A DNA stretch of 64,000 nt, taken from CBDCNP01 sp965222425 (GTDB lineage: Bacteria; Acidobacteriota; Vicinamibacteria; Marinacidobacterales; DATDRI01). A program made the translations under genes and the position numbers. The notes under the pieces were generated by a model, which made no database searches, was not told the DNA's origin, and worked only from the letters and a program-made list of their open reading frames with translations. Positions within the stretch are counted from its first letter, which is position 1. The number at the start of each line of letters is the position of its first letter. Positions 26,393 to 36,065 of the stretch are shown here, piece by piece. The stretch is from positions 111,002 through 175,001 of the forward strand of contig CBDCTW010000020.1 of assembly GCA_965222425.1 (NCBI GenBank), read 5' to 3'.

Positions 26393-27196
26393 TCAGACGC
26401 TCGTTGTCAGGCGAACATAGACCAGCAGCGCAGGGGCGCTGAAATAGAGGCTGTCCAGCCGGTCTAGGACGCCTCCATGTCCGGGCATCAGGTTTCCGGA
26501 GTCCTTGAGCCCCGCGCCTCGCTTCAAAAGCGACTGGAACAGATCGCCGACCACTCCCAGCAGCGACAAAACGGCCCCCAGTAGTGTTGCGTGGAGAAGT
26601 CCGACGTGGGGGAGTAGCAGGTGGGCGACGACGACCGCCACGGCGACGGAAACGGTCACACCTCCGATCAGACCCTCGACGGTCTTTTTCGGACTGAGCG
26701 CCGGTGCAAGCCGTCTCTTGCCGAGTGACTTGCCCACATAGTAAGCCCCGGTGTCCCCCAGCATGATGACGATGAGGAGGAACAGTACCCAGTGCCGACC
26801 CACGGTTTCTGGTGGCGTCAGTCTCAAGCCGACGAAGGTTCCCAGCATGAGCCCTGCGTACAACGGTCCCATGATGGTGATCGCCATCTCCGCGGTCGTC
26901 TCGCGTTTAGGAGCTCCGCGCCAGATCGCGGCCAGCCCCACTGTGATCGTAAGCCCCATGACGACCCAAACCGGTCTTGGCGATGGTGGGTAGAAAGCCG
27001 CGACGAGCAAAAGGGTTGCGAGGTATGCCGGGGCACGAAACGCTCGGTAACCGCTTTTTCCCGCCATCTCGAAAAGCTCGCGCACGCCGAGCAAGCCTAC
27101 GAGCTCGGCGAGCAAGAGAAGTCCCCATGAGGGAGCAAAGAGGATGATGGCGAGAAGTGGAGGTATGAGAACGAGCGCGGTGATAATCCGGCTCAT
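26393..27196 (-). CDS. cdsA: Phosphatidate cytidylyltransferase
   Basis: A 267-residue integral membrane enzyme with about eight hydrophobic segments. The C-terminal signature (KDSGNLMPGHGGVLDRLDS) has the catalytic Asp residues. It makes CDP-diacylglycerol for phospholipid synthesis. Four bases separate it from uppS. Confidence 0.95.
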   Translation of the reverse strand: MSRIITALVLIPPLLAIILFAPSWGLLLLAELVGLLGVRELFEMAGKSGYRAFRAPAYLATLLLVAAFYPPSPRPVWVVMGLTITVGLAAIWRGAPKRETTAEMAITIMGPLYAGLMLGTFVGLRLTPPETVGRHWVLFLLIVIMLGDTGAYYVGKSLGKRRLAPALSPKKTVEGLIGGVTVSVAVAVVVAHLLLPHVGLLHATLLGAVLSLLGVVGDLFQSLLKRGAGLKDSGNLMPGHGGVLDRLDSLYFSAPALLVYVRLTTSV

Positions 27197-27199
27197 TCG

Positions 27200-28024
27200 T
27201 CAGGCGTAGCTTCGTTTGGGAGACAGGATGTGTATGCCGCCATAGCGACGATCGCGTTTTTGAAAATCAATGATGGCTTCGAAAAGGTCCCTCTTCCGGA
27301 AGTCGGGCCACAACGTATCGGTAACCCAGATTTCGGCGTATGCGATCTGCCAGAGTAGAAAGTTGGATACCCGTAGCTCACCACTGGTTCGGATCAACAG
27401 ATCCGGGTCCGGCATACCAGCCGTGTACATGTGCTCCGAAAGCGTCTGCTCGTCAATATTGATGGATGGGTTGAGCGGTGCGCCGGAACGTGAATGTTCC
27501 TCCAACGCTTCGCGGATTAGCGAGCGACAGGCGTCCACGATCTCCGCTCGCCCCCCGTAGTTGAGTGCTATGTTGAACACGAGGCCCGTGTTGTCGTGAG
27601 TTCTTTCCATTCCCGTCTCGAGCGCCGACACGACGTCGTCCGGGAGCTCGCTGAGCCGGCCGATCACTTGGAAGCGAATGTTGTTCTTCTCGAGAGTGGA
27701 AAGCTCGAGCATCAGATAACGCTTTAGGAGCTTCATCAAGGTGTCGACTTCTCTTTTGGGGCGTTTCCAATTCTCTTGAGAAAACGCGTAGAGGGTGAGA
27801 ACTTGGATATCCATCCGCGCGCAAGTTTCCACGATTTCTCGCACCGACGCGATACCCGCACGATGGCCTTCCACGCGGGGAAGGTTGCGTCCTTGCGCCC
27901 AGCGACCGTTGCCATCCATGATGATGGCGACGTGGGCGGGTAGGCGCTCGAAATCGATGCGGTGGACCAGCTCGTCTTCGACGGAGCCTTTGCGAACGAC
28001 CTTGTCTATATCGGCGAGACCCAT
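27200..28024 (-). CDS. uppS: Undecaprenyl diphosphate synthase
   Basis: The ATG at 28024 has GGAGGT eight bases upstream; a longer frame begins at 28069. The 274-residue protein has the signature HVAIIMDGNGRWA (catalytic Asp), SQENWKRP and the RTSGELRVSNFLLWQIAYAE block. It makes the C55 carrier lipid for peptidoglycan and other glycans. The N-terminal ~30 residues before the core are longer than usual. Confidence 0.96.
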   Translation of the reverse strand: MGLADIDKVVRKGSVEDELVHRIDFERLPAHVAIIMDGNGRWAQGRNLPRVEGHRAGIASVREIVETCARMDIQVLTLYAFSQENWKRPKREVDTLMKLLKRYLMLELSTLEKNNIRFQVIGRLSELPDDVVSALETGMERTHDNTGLVFNIALNYGGRAEIVDACRSLIREALEEHSRSGAPLNPSINIDEQTLSEHMYTAGMPDPDLLIRTSGELRVSNFLLWQIAYAEIWVTDTLWPDFRKRDLFEAIIDFQKRDRRYGGIHILSPKRSYA

Positions 28025-28063
28025 TTTTCCGACCTCCAATTTTAACATACATGCTGGGCTGCG

Positions 28064-28136
28064 AACCACCGCCTGGCCAAGTTGATTGTGGCGTCCTGCC
28101 GCGTTCGATGCTAGCAGCCAACGCTTACTGGACGCC
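28064..28136. repeat. Degenerate palindromic intergenic repeats between uppS and uvrA
   Basis: A CCGCCTGGCCAAGTTGATTG segment begins at about 28069, followed by GGCGTCC (28090-28096) and its exact inverted partner GGACGCC (28130-28136). The first part resembles the GGCCAGGCGG end of the dispersed repeat family. The second is a 7-bp-armed, 47-base unit of similar size. Confidence 0.5.
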
Positions 28137-28200
28137 CAGCAGGATTAATAGTGGCAACGGGATATTTTTGCGCCAGTCAGGGATTTAAGGAACGTCCTTG

Positions 28201-31038
28201 CTAGGCGGAGACCGAGGCAGGAAGGCTTTTGAGGTATTTTTTCAGGAAGCGAGCGGTGTAAGAGGTCCCACCGGAGGCGGCTACCTCGGCCGGTGGTCCC
28301 CAGGCGACCAATCGGCCTCCCTGTTCTCCCCCTTCGGGCCCCAGGTCGACGACACAATCGGCCTCTCGGATGACTTCCAGATTGTGCTCGATCACGACGA
28401 CCGTGTTCCCTTGATCCACCAACGACTGGAGCGAACCAACCAACTTCTCGATGTCCGCCATGTGAAGACCGGTGGTCGGCTCATCCAGTATGTACAATGT
28501 TGAACCACGGCTGGGTTTCGCAAGCTCGTAGGCGAGCTTGATGCGTTGCGCTTCGCCGCCGGATAGGGTGTTGACCGGCTGGCCGAGGCGCAGATACCCG
28601 AGCCCGACGCCGCGCAGCACTTCCAGAGGGGCAACGATCTTCTCCCAGCCAGCGAAGAAGCGAATCCCCTCTGTCACCGTCATCTTGAGCACGTCTTGGA
28701 TGTTTTTTCCGCGCAACCGGACCTCGAGCACCTCTTGTTTGAAACGGGCTCCGGCGCACGACTCGCAGGTCACGTAGACGTCGGAGAGGAACTGCATCTC
28801 GATTTTTTCGAACCCGTCTCCAGAGCACAGCGGGCAGCGCCCACCATCTACATTGAAGCTGAACGTGCTGGCGGAGAAGCCGCGGTCGCGAGCGGCACGG
28901 GTGGCAGCGAAGAGCTGTCGGATGGGCGTATAAGCCTTGAGGTACGTGAGGGCATTCGAACGAGGCGTTCTACCGATAGGCGATTGATCGACGAGGACCA
29001 GGTCTTGAACGAGCTCCAAGCCGTCAAGGCCGTCACATGCGCCCGGCTCGCTGGTGCTTTTGCCTTTCCACTTCCGGTATCCGCGATAGAGGATGTCCTC
29101 GATCAGAGTGCTCTTGCCGGAGCCCGAGACCCCGGTGACCGCCACCGTGACACCGAGCGGGATCTCGACATCGACGTTCTGAAGATTGTTCTGTTTGGCC
29201 CCGCGGATCCGAATCGCGTGCCCCTCGCGCCCTCTGCGCCGCGACTCCCGCCATGGAATGCGCAGCTGGCCGGAGAGGTACTTGCCGGTCAAAGTATTCG
29301 CAGACTTCACCAGCTCAGCCGGCGGTCCATAGAAAGCCAGCTCACCGCCGCGCTCGCCGGCGCCAGGGCCGAGGTCCACGACTCGGTCGGCGCGCCGAAT
29401 CACTTCCGGTTCGTGCTCTACGACCACGATGGTGTTATCGTTGTCGCGCAACCGTTTCAGGATGTCCATCAGCCGCGAGGTGTCTCTTGGATGCAAGCTG
29501 ACGGAGGGCTCGTCCAACACGTAGAGCGTGTTGACCAGAGAAGAGCCGAGGGCGGTCGTTAGATCCACCCTCTGGACCTCACCTCCGGAAAGTGTGCGGG
29601 ACTGGCGATCGAGCGTCAGATACCCGAGGCCTACGTCGCGTAGGTAAGCTAGCCGGCTTTCGATCTTGTCGAGCACCATCTCTGCGACGCGATCGCCGGG
29701 ACGACTCGGCGATTGAGTGAAGAAATCGAGTGCTTCTTCGATATCCGCACAGTAGATGTCGGCGATGTTTCTTCCCGCCAGCCGATAGAGAAGCGTCTCT
29801 TTCTTGAATCGAGTACCGTCGCACGACTCGCAACCCACATAGCTTCGGTACTTCGACAGAAGCACCCAGATGTGCACCTTGTACCTACGAGTTTCCAGCC
29901 ACTCGAAAAAGCCTTCGATGCCGTAGAAGCTTCGGTCGCCTTCAATGACCTGGCGTTGTTGCTTTCGGGATAGCTTTTCCCACGGGACCTCCACAGGAAT
30001 GCGTTTACGGCGGCAGTAGGCCAGCAGAGCCTCCTGGCCCTCGCGGTAGGAGGCGGTGGTCCAAGGTTTGATGGCCCCTTGTCGCAAACTCTTCTTGGAA
30101 TCAGGGATGACCAACTCCAGATCGATGCCAATCGTGCGGCCGAAGCCCTTGCAGTTCTCGCAGGCGCCCAAGGGGTTGTTGAAGGAGAAGAGGTTCGGAA
30201 TCGGATCGGGGTAGTGGATGTCACACGTCGCGCAGTGGAAATGCTCACTGAAGGGAACTTCGTCGAACTCTTTCCCGCCGACAATCCAAACGCTGACGTG
30301 TCCCTTGCCGAAATGAAGCGCCTGCCCCAGGGAATCGGCCAGCCTTTCTCGACGCTCCAGTGTACTTGACGTTCGGTCCACGACAACGGCTATTGGTTTC
30401 GCTCGGAGTCGGGCCAGAAGCTCGCGGGAGACCCCTTCAACTTCCCCCTTGACGAGAAGTCGGCGTAGGCCCAGTCCCTTAAGACTGGACTCGACTTCCT
30501 CTGTACTTGTATTTTCCGGTACTCGAAGTGGGAAGGTGATGAGGAGTCGAGAGCCGCCGTATTCATTGAGCAGTTTGTCGAGGACCGTGTCTACCGAGTC
30601 CCTCTCGACCTTTTGCCCACAGTCGCTACAGAACAGCTCCGCCAGCTTGGAGAAGAGCAATTTCACGTGGTCGGTGATCTCGGTCATCGTGCCCACGGTG
30701 GAGCGCGAGTTCTTCACCGGATTGCTTTGGTCGATTGCTATGGCGGGTGGGATTCCTTCGATCCGGTCGACGCGCGGTTTGTCCATGCGGTCGAGGAACT
30801 GACGGGCGTAGGTGGAAAAGCTCTCCACGTAGCGTCGCTGACCCTCTGCGTAGAGGGTGTCGAATGCCAGGGAAGATTTGCCGGAGCCGGAGACCCCGGT
30901 CACCGCCACGAGCGCGCCAAGCGGCAGGTCTAGATCGATGCCTTTGAGGTTGTTCTGACGGGCTCCGCGGATCCGGATGACGGCGTTGGCAGAAACCTTG
31001 TCGCGCTGTATAGGACGCCTGTTTTGTCTAGAGCCCAT
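28201..31038 (-). CDS. uvrA: UvrABC excinuclease ATPase subunit A
   Basis: A full-length 945-residue UvrA with two ABC ATPase modules (Walker A GVSGSGKSSLAFDT near 50 and GVSGSGKSTLIED near 640), two signature motifs (LSGGE) and zinc-binding cysteine sets (CxxC pairs near 260-285 and 735-765). It scans DNA for damage and loads UvrB for nucleotide excision repair. uvrB and uvrC are not in the window. Confidence 0.97.
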   Translation of the reverse strand: MGSRQNRRPIQRDKVSANAVIRIRGARQNNLKGIDLDLPLGALVAVTGVSGSGKSSLAFDTLYAEGQRRYVESFSTYARQFLDRMDKPRVDRIEGIPPAIAIDQSNPVKNSRSTVGTMTEITDHVKLLFSKLAELFCSDCGQKVERDSVDTVLDKLLNEYGGSRLLITFPLRVPENTSTEEVESSLKGLGLRRLLVKGEVEGVSRELLARLRAKPIAVVVDRTSSTLERRERLADSLGQALHFGKGHVSVWIVGGKEFDEVPFSEHFHCATCDIHYPDPIPNLFSFNNPLGACENCKGFGRTIGIDLELVIPDSKKSLRQGAIKPWTTASYREGQEALLAYCRRKRIPVEVPWEKLSRKQQRQVIEGDRSFYGIEGFFEWLETRRYKVHIWVLLSKYRSYVGCESCDGTRFKKETLLYRLAGRNIADIYCADIEEALDFFTQSPSRPGDRVAEMVLDKIESRLAYLRDVGLGYLTLDRQSRTLSGGEVQRVDLTTALGSSLVNTLYVLDEPSVSLHPRDTSRLMDILKRLRDNDNTIVVVEHEPEVIRRADRVVDLGPGAGERGGELAFYGPPAELVKSANTLTGKYLSGQLRIPWRESRRRGREGHAIRIRGAKQNNLQNVDVEIPLGVTVAVTGVSGSGKSTLIEDILYRGYRKWKGKSTSEPGACDGLDGLELVQDLVLVDQSPIGRTPRSNALTYLKAYTPIRQLFAATRAARDRGFSASTFSFNVDGGRCPLCSGDGFEKIEMQFLSDVYVTCESCAGARFKQEVLEVRLRGKNIQDVLKMTVTEGIRFFAGWEKIVAPLEVLRGVGLGYLRLGQPVNTLSGGEAQRIKLAYELAKPSRGSTLYILDEPTTGLHMADIEKLVGSLQSLVDQGNTVVVIEHNLEVIREADCVVDLGPEGGEQGGRLVAWGPPAEVAASGGTSYTARFLKKYLKSLPASVSA

Positions 31039-31093
31039 CCCGACAGATTAGCGCTGAGCCTTGGGCCGGATCAAGAACTCTCGGGTCTGCCGG

Positions 31094-31195
31094 ACGCCAA
31101 ACCGTCGAGTTGCTGCTATCAGCCGAGCCAGGCGTTCTGCGGATCGTGCCGGACGCCAAAAGAAGCGGTTGCCACTATCGGAAGTAGCAGGCGTC
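31094..31195. repeat. Two copies of the dispersed repeat family upstream of a small ORF
   Basis: Units start at ACGCCAAA 31094 and 31153, a period of 59 bases, both preceded by TGCCGG. They end GAGCCAGGCGTT and GTAGCAGGCGTC. The same CGCCAAA...CAGGCG frame is seen at 50386 and 62193. Confidence 0.75.
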
Positions 31196-31247
31196 GGGGA
31201 GGGAGGGGCTCGTTTTTGTCGTCACTCCCAGGTAGGAGGGTATGAGA

Positions 31248-31454
31248 ATGAACAAATCAGAAGTCTGTGTAACGTCAGGGGTCCGCTTCGACGGCGAGGA
31301 GCCGTTTATCGAGACGCGAGCCCGCGTGATCCGCTCCGCGGACGCGAGCCTGCCTGAGGGCAAGGTCTTCGTCCTCAGGACACCCATCTTGCCTCCCGGT
31401 GCCAGTGACGAGGAGGTACGCGCGTCTACGACGATGCAGATCTTGGACGATTAA
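31248..31454 (+). CDS. Small hypothetical protein (68 aa)
   Basis: A 68-residue acidic ORF beginning MNKSEVCVTSGVRFDG. AGGAGGG lies about eight bases before this ATG; an upstream ATG at 31242 is too close to it. The amino-acid mixture (Glu, Asp, Pro, few aromatic residues) looks like a real small protein, but no domain is recognised. It is flanked upstream by two repeat units and is convergent with truA. Confidence 0.5.
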   Translation: MNKSEVCVTSGVRFDGEEPFIETRARVIRSADASLPEGKVFVLRTPILPPGASDEEVRASTTMQILDD

Positions 31455-31524
31455 CGGAGAGGGTGAAGGGATATCCCTAAAGTCGTGCTACCGGCGGGAT
31501 TCGAGATCGAAGGCGCAGTTCCGC

Positions 31525-32262
31525 TCACTCGTAGCTGACCCGGATCAGGTGTAACCCACGAGCCGGGGCCGTGGGTCCCGATCGGGATCTGTCACGTGCC
31601 GCGAAGAGTCCATCGATGTCCTCGGCCGCCAGCTTTCCGCGGCCGACCTCGAGAAGCGTGCCCATGATATTTCGCACCATGTGGTGTAGGAACCCGTTGG
31701 CCGCGATCTCGTAGACCAGCTCCTTCCCATCCTCGAAGAAACGGGACGTGGTGCACTCTCTTTCCGTGGTCTTGGCTTCGCAGGAAGACGCGCGGAACGC
31801 TTCGAAGTCCCGCCGCCCGAGGAACCGTTCCGCGGCTTGGCACATGGCGTCTCGGTCGAGTGGATAAGGATGGTGCAGCGTGTAGCGGGTCCGAAAAGGT
31901 GAGGCGACCGGCGAGGGATCTATGAAGTATTGATAGACTTTGGATCGAGCGCTGTAGCGCGCGTGAAAGTCTTCCCGAGCAAGCTCCGCTTCGAGGACTC
32001 GGATGTCGGCCGGCAGGATCGAGTTCAATCCTTTCAATAGCCCGGAAGGGGGAATCTCTGTTTCGAGCTGGAAATGCGCGACCTGCCGCTGCGCATGGAC
32101 GCCGGCGTCGGTTCGTCCGGCACCGACCACCGTGACCGGCTTGCCGTCCATTGTTCCGAGCGCTGCCTGCAACTGGCTTTGGATCGTCTCGCCCTGCGGT
32201 TGGAGTTGCCATCCCAAATACTTGGTGCCGTCATAGGAAAGGGTCACCCGGTAAAGAGGCAT
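31525..32262 (-). CDS. truA: tRNA pseudouridine(38-40) synthase
   Basis: The start at 32262 gives the usual MPLYRVTLSYDGTKYLGWQ N-terminus; the open frame extends to 32358 inside pyrE. The 245-residue protein has GRTDAGVHAQRQVAHF with the catalytic Asp and NGFLHHMVRNIMGTL. It modifies the anticodon stem-loop of many tRNAs. It starts 36 bases past the pyrE stop, so the two are probably co-transcribed. Confidence 0.95.
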   Translation of the reverse strand: MPLYRVTLSYDGTKYLGWQLQPQGETIQSQLQAALGTMDGKPVTVVGAGRTDAGVHAQRQVAHFQLETEIPPSGLLKGLNSILPADIRVLEAELAREDFHARYSARSKVYQYFIDPSPVASPFRTRYTLHHPYPLDRDAMCQAAERFLGRRDFEAFRASSCEAKTTERECTTSRFFEDGKELVYEIAANGFLHHMVRNIMGTLLEVGRGKLAAEDIDGLFAARDRSRSGPTAPARGLHLIRVSYE

Positions 32263-32297
32263 ATCGATCTGCCTGTCCCCTGCAGACTGACATACTG

Positions 32298-32891
32298 TCA
32301 GGCGCCGGCCCGCCGTGGGCGGCTCCCGGGTTTGATGGCCGTCGAGCCGGCTCGGCATAGGGGACAGTCGGCCGGTTCGTAAGTGGGGAAATCCAGTCGT
32401 GCTAGCGCAAAGAACGGCGCGCCGACTGTGCCCTTTCGTCTTCCTCCGCGATCGACCAGTGCGCCGGTCGCAATGACTTTGCCGCCACGGGCCTCGACGA
32501 CCTCTGCCGTCTCGCGAAGGGAGCGGCCCGTCGTCACCACGTCCTCGACAACGACGGCCGTCTCACCCGGCTCGATCGCGAACCCGCGCCGAAGGGTCAG
32601 ACTACCCGAGGCAGGATCGCGCTCCGCGAACAGCGCCCTAACTCCTAGGGCCCGTGCTACCTCGTGCGCGACCAGCATTCCCCCGAGGGCGGGAGCGATA
32701 ACGAAGTCTGCGCTCCGCGGTCCGATCTTCTCGGCCAGCGCGCCGCCCAGCTTGCTGGCGAGCTGTGGCTGCGCGAGAAGGCGGGCACATTGGAAATAGG
32801 ACGGGCTGTGGAGGCCGGAGGACAGAAGAAAGTGTCCCTCCAAGAGCGCCCCTTTGCGTTTCGCGTGGTCGATGAGCTCCTCGGGCGACAT
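32298..32891 (-). CDS. pyrE: Orotate phosphoribosyltransferase
   Basis: A 197-residue enzyme with the PRPP-binding loop VVVEDVVTTGRSL and the IAPALGGMLVAHEVARAL segment. It makes orotidine 5'-phosphate. The C-terminal ~40 residues (CPLCRAGSTAIKPGSRP) are unusual and carry a CxxC pair. It is away from the pyrR-pyrB-pyrC group about 8 kb downstream. Confidence 0.93.
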   Translation of the reverse strand: MSPEELIDHAKRKGALLEGHFLLSSGLHSPSYFQCARLLAQPQLASKLGGALAEKIGPRSADFVIAPALGGMLVAHEVARALGVRALFAERDPASGSLTLRRGFAIEPGETAVVVEDVVTTGRSLRETAEVVEARGGKVIATGALVDRGGRRKGTVGAPFFALARLDFPTYEPADCPLCRAGSTAIKPGSRPRRAGA

Positions 32892-33042
32892 GGTGAGAGC
32901 CTACCAATTCGGCATTCCAAATAAAAGTTCATTCGTACCAGAATGGCTGAAACAAACCACATGTTCGGAGCGTACGTGTATAGTGGGGCCGGCCCGGTGG
33001 GGTCTTGCCCAACTAAACTGTTTGTATACAAGAGGAAGCGAA

Positions 33043-34617
33043 ATGAAACGGAACTACTTCTTACATCTTGGTGTCGCCTTAAGCTTACTCTTCGTGGGCA
33101 TTCCCCTGAACGCCCAAACGTCAACCCAAGCACCTACCCAGGCCGATCTCGCCGGTACGACGAAGCTCACCATGCAGCAGGCCATCGAAATGGCCTTGGA
33201 GAACAACCTGGATGTCGTCATCGCCCGACTCGGCTATCAGGCCCAAGGGGAGAACGTCGGTCGTGCCAAGGGAGCCTATAACCCGTTCTTCAGTGCCGAT
33301 TTTAACAATCTGAGAAGCCGTTCCCCGGCTTCGAGTCAGCTTTCCGGTGCCCAGACTCTGACCAACATCAATACGGCATTCAATTTCTCATGGCAGCAGG
33401 AGTTACCCACCGGCGGGAATTACTTCATCGCCTTCGAGAACCTCCGCGCCAGCACCAACAACATCTTTTTCTCCTTCAACCCTCGCTACGACACTTCTCT
33501 TAGTGTACAGATCGCCCAGCCGGTGCTACAGAATCGACAGTTGAACCCCATCAAGCAACAGATCGTGGTTGCCCAGAACGGCGAACGGATCGCCCGCCAC
33601 CAGTTTCAAACCGCGGTGATGGATCTCGTGCGCGATGTGGAGCAGGCTTATTGGGACTGGGTCTTTAACATCCGCGATCTCGAAGTAAACGAGAAATCGC
33701 TTCAGTTGGCGATGGATCTACTCCGCAACAATCGGATCCAAGTGCGGGTCGGCACGATGGCGCCGCTCGACGTCCTGGAGGCGGAGGCGGAGATGGCGGC
33801 CCGCGAGAATGCGGTGATTGTCTCCGAAGAAGCCATCGCGCGGACCACCGACGAGATGCGGCGCCTCATCAACGATCCGAGCTCATCGAACTTCTGGGGC
33901 CTCCAAATCGAACCCGCCGATGAGCCCCACTTGTCGGAAGTCGAGATCGATCTCGACGAGGCGGTCCGAAAGGCGCTGGCGCGAAGACCCGTGATTGCCG
34001 AATCTCGTGTCGAGCTCGACACGCGTAACTTCAACGTTCGCTTCACCAAGAACCAGAAACTTCCCCGCGTGGACCTCGTTGGGTCCTATACGCTCAACGG
34101 GCTCGGGGGAGATGAAATTGTTCGTGAGGGTTTTGGCGGCGGAATTGTGGAAGAGATCCCCGGTGGCTACAACGACGCATTGGATCAAATTTTTAACAAT
34201 GAGTTTCGGGACTGGACCCTCGGCCTTGTCTTTTCCTATCCATTGGGCAACAGCTCCGCCGATGCGGCCCACGCGCAGGCGCAGGCGGACTACCGGCGAC
34301 AGCGAGCCATCCTCGAAAGCCAGGAGATTGTCATCGCGCAGCAGGTTCGTATCACGGCGCGATTGGTGCAGACCAACCGCAAGCGCATCGAGTCCAACCG
34401 TGTGGCTCAAGAGCTCATGCTCAGGCGACTCGAGGCGGAGCAGAAGAAGTTCCAAGTGGGGATGTCTACGAGCTTCCTGATCGTCCAAGCGCAACGCGAC
34501 CTGGCCGTTGCCGCCGGCCAGTATCTACAATCGGTGATCGACTACAACAAGTCGATCGTCGCTTATCGGCGTGTGACAGGGACCATCCTGGACAAACACC
34601 AAATCAGCGTGAGGTAA
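33043..34617 (+). CDS. TolC family outer-membrane efflux protein
   Basis: GAGGAAG precedes the ATG at 33043. The 524-residue protein has a signal peptide (LGVALSLLFVGIPLNAQ) and two OEP repeats. LTMQQAIEMALENNLDV starts the first and the coiled-coil QQVRITARLVQTNRKRIESN helps mark the second. It should form a trimeric channel-tunnel in the outer membrane for export by a tripartite pump. No membrane-fusion or pump gene is adjacent, so its partner is elsewhere. Confidence 0.9.
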   Translation: MKRNYFLHLGVALSLLFVGIPLNAQTSTQAPTQADLAGTTKLTMQQAIEMALENNLDVVIARLGYQAQGENVGRAKGAYNPFFSADFNNLRSRSPASSQLSGAQTLTNINTAFNFSWQQELPTGGNYFIAFENLRASTNNIFFSFNPRYDTSLSVQIAQPVLQNRQLNPIKQQIVVAQNGERIARHQFQTAVMDLVRDVEQAYWDWVFNIRDLEVNEKSLQLAMDLLRNNRIQVRVGTMAPLDVLEAEAEMAARENAVIVSEEAIARTTDEMRRLINDPSSSNFWGLQIEPADEPHLSEVEIDLDEAVRKALARRPVIAESRVELDTRNFNVRFTKNQKLPRVDLVGSYTLNGLGGDEIVREGFGGGIVEEIPGGYNDALDQIFNNEFRDWTLGLVFSYPLGNSSADAAHAQAQADYRRQRAILESQEIVIAQQVRITARLVQTNRKRIESNRVAQELMLRRLEAEQKKFQVGMSTSFLIVQAQRDLAVAAGQYLQSVIDYNKSIVAYRRVTGTILDKHQISVR

Positions 34618-34721
34618 GACCTCCGCGTCTTCCTCGAGACTTTTTCTACCCGGTTTCGTCTGTCGTGGGGCCGAAGCATCTGGCTCCGCGACGAGACTTT
34701 GTTTTTTATACCTGAGAGAAC

Positions 34722-34751
34722 TTGACACGGAGCGTTTAGCAGGCTTATCTT
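34722..34751 (+). promoter_or_regulatory. Promoter-like element for the 58-residue ORF
   Basis: TTGACA (34722-34727), 18-base spacer, TATCTT (34746-34751). The small ORF begins 57 bases downstream. The layout resembles that of the 18-residue peptide unit (17971-18350). Confidence 0.6.
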
Positions 34752-34808
34752 TGTCCCGTCCTTACTAGCATCCTTTACACCCAGGACCCGCCTAGGAGGA
34801 AACAAAAA

Positions 34809-34985
34809 ATGGGGGAAAAAACCCGCAAGCTTGGGTCTCGAGAGTTTCTAGCCGTCCGACGCAAAGCCATCATGGAAAAAGCCGCCGAGCGAAGAAAAGT
34901 CGCGGCCCGCCCGCAAAAGCAACAAAGTGAAGCTTTTTTACCCCCACTTCGACCACCCGCTCCGCCACCCGCTGGCAACGTATAA
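34809..34985 (+). CDS. 58-residue basic, proline-ended small protein
   Basis: AGGAGG lies about ten bases before the ATG, and a good promoter lies upstream. The peptide has a basic N-terminal half (KTRKLGSREFLAVRRKA, then EKAAERRKVAARP) and a proline-rich tail ending PPAPPPAGNV. No signal peptide or membrane segment. The basic half may be helical. No family is recognised, and it could be an expressed unannotated small protein. Confidence 0.5.
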   Translation: MGEKTRKLGSREFLAVRRKAIMEKAAERRKVAARPQKQQSEAFLPPLRPPAPPPAGNV

Positions 34986-35079
34986 AAAGTAGTTTCCAAT
35001 CGAGCGTTTCCGGGAAATTCAGTTACCAGTTGGCGTGCGTCCTTGTAAGTACTGAGTCGCCACGATTAATACGGCGCCG

Positions 35080-36057
35080 TCATCGGTCCAAACACTCTTT
35101 GAAAAAATCGATGGCTCGCTCGGCAGCCCAAAAGAAACCCGGCGCGTCCGAGTCGGCTACGAAACCGACGTGCCCCCCCGTCTTGGTTAGTTCTCGGCGG
35201 ACTCTGGGAGCGGCCCGCCAGCGCATGATGGATTCTCCGGAAATAAGCGGGTCGTCACCACCCGACAGGATCAGTGTCGGGCGATCGATGTCCGCGATCA
35301 CCGGTCCTGCGCTCGATTGCGCGTAATAATCTGCCGCTCCCTTGTAGCCCGCGTATCTTGCCGTAATGAGCTCGTCGTACCCCCAGAGGTTGTGGCAATC
35401 CTGCTCCACTCCGTGCGCATAAAGGCCTGGTAGGAGGTTTTGCCGACGTCGGTAGGAAGCCCGGAGCCGCGTCAAGAAATATTGTCGATACAAGTAGTTA
35501 CGAGGACGATCGAGCGCGTCCGCGACCGCCGCCAGATCGAGCGGTGGAGACACGCCGACCGCACCGATAACCTGCCGAGGGATCGCGGCACGATGTCGTG
35601 CGAGCGAAAGAAGGGTCACGTTTGCACCTAGTGAGAAGCCCAAGATGAACGCTTGCCTTACTTCGGAAGATACCCAATCCAGCACCGCCAGCAAGTCTCG
35701 GCTCACTCCCGCGTTGTAGAGGATCGGACACACGCGGAGCGCATCGCCGCAGCCGCGAAGGTTCATCCGGATCACGTGATAACCGGCGCGGTAAGCCCAC
35801 TCGCCCGCACTCAAGACGTACCCTGAGTAGTCACATCCTTCGAGCCCATGCAGCAAGACCAGCGCCGGTTTCTGGTGTCGTGGCCCCTCTTGCCAGCTGA
35901 CGCGAAGAAGTAACTTCACGCCATCGGGCGCATCCACGATCACGTCTTCGGTAGAACGAGTCCAGCTCAGGCGCGACCGTGCAAAATGACCGGCCAAGGT
36001 TTGTCGGTGGCCGCCGCCGAGCAAGGGTAGGGGGCGAAAAGGCTTCGAGAGTTGCAA
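35080..36057 (-). CDS. YheT/ABHD-type alpha/beta hydrolase
   Basis: A 325-residue protein with the YheT-family start (GGGHRQTLAGHF), the oxyanion-hole HGLEGCDYSGYV, the nucleophile elbow GFSLGANV and a late GGHVGF with the catalytic His. These are carboxylesterases or lipases of mostly unknown substrate. It lies eight bases after the small cysteine-rich gene upstream and may be part of the same transcript. Confidence 0.88.
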   Translation of the reverse strand: MQLSKPFRPLPLLGGGHRQTLAGHFARSRLSWTRSTEDVIVDAPDGVKLLLRVSWQEGPRHQKPALVLLHGLEGCDYSGYVLSAGEWAYRAGYHVIRMNLRGCGDALRVCPILYNAGVSRDLLAVLDWVSSEVRQAFILGFSLGANVTLLSLARHRAAIPRQVIGAVGVSPPLDLAAVADALDRPRNYLYRQYFLTRLRASYRRRQNLLPGLYAHGVEQDCHNLWGYDELITARYAGYKGAADYYAQSSAGPVIADIDRPTLILSGGDDPLISGESIMRWRAAPRVRRELTKTGGHVGFVADSDAPGFFWAAERAIDFFKECLDR

Positions 36058-36065
36058 GAGGTTCT

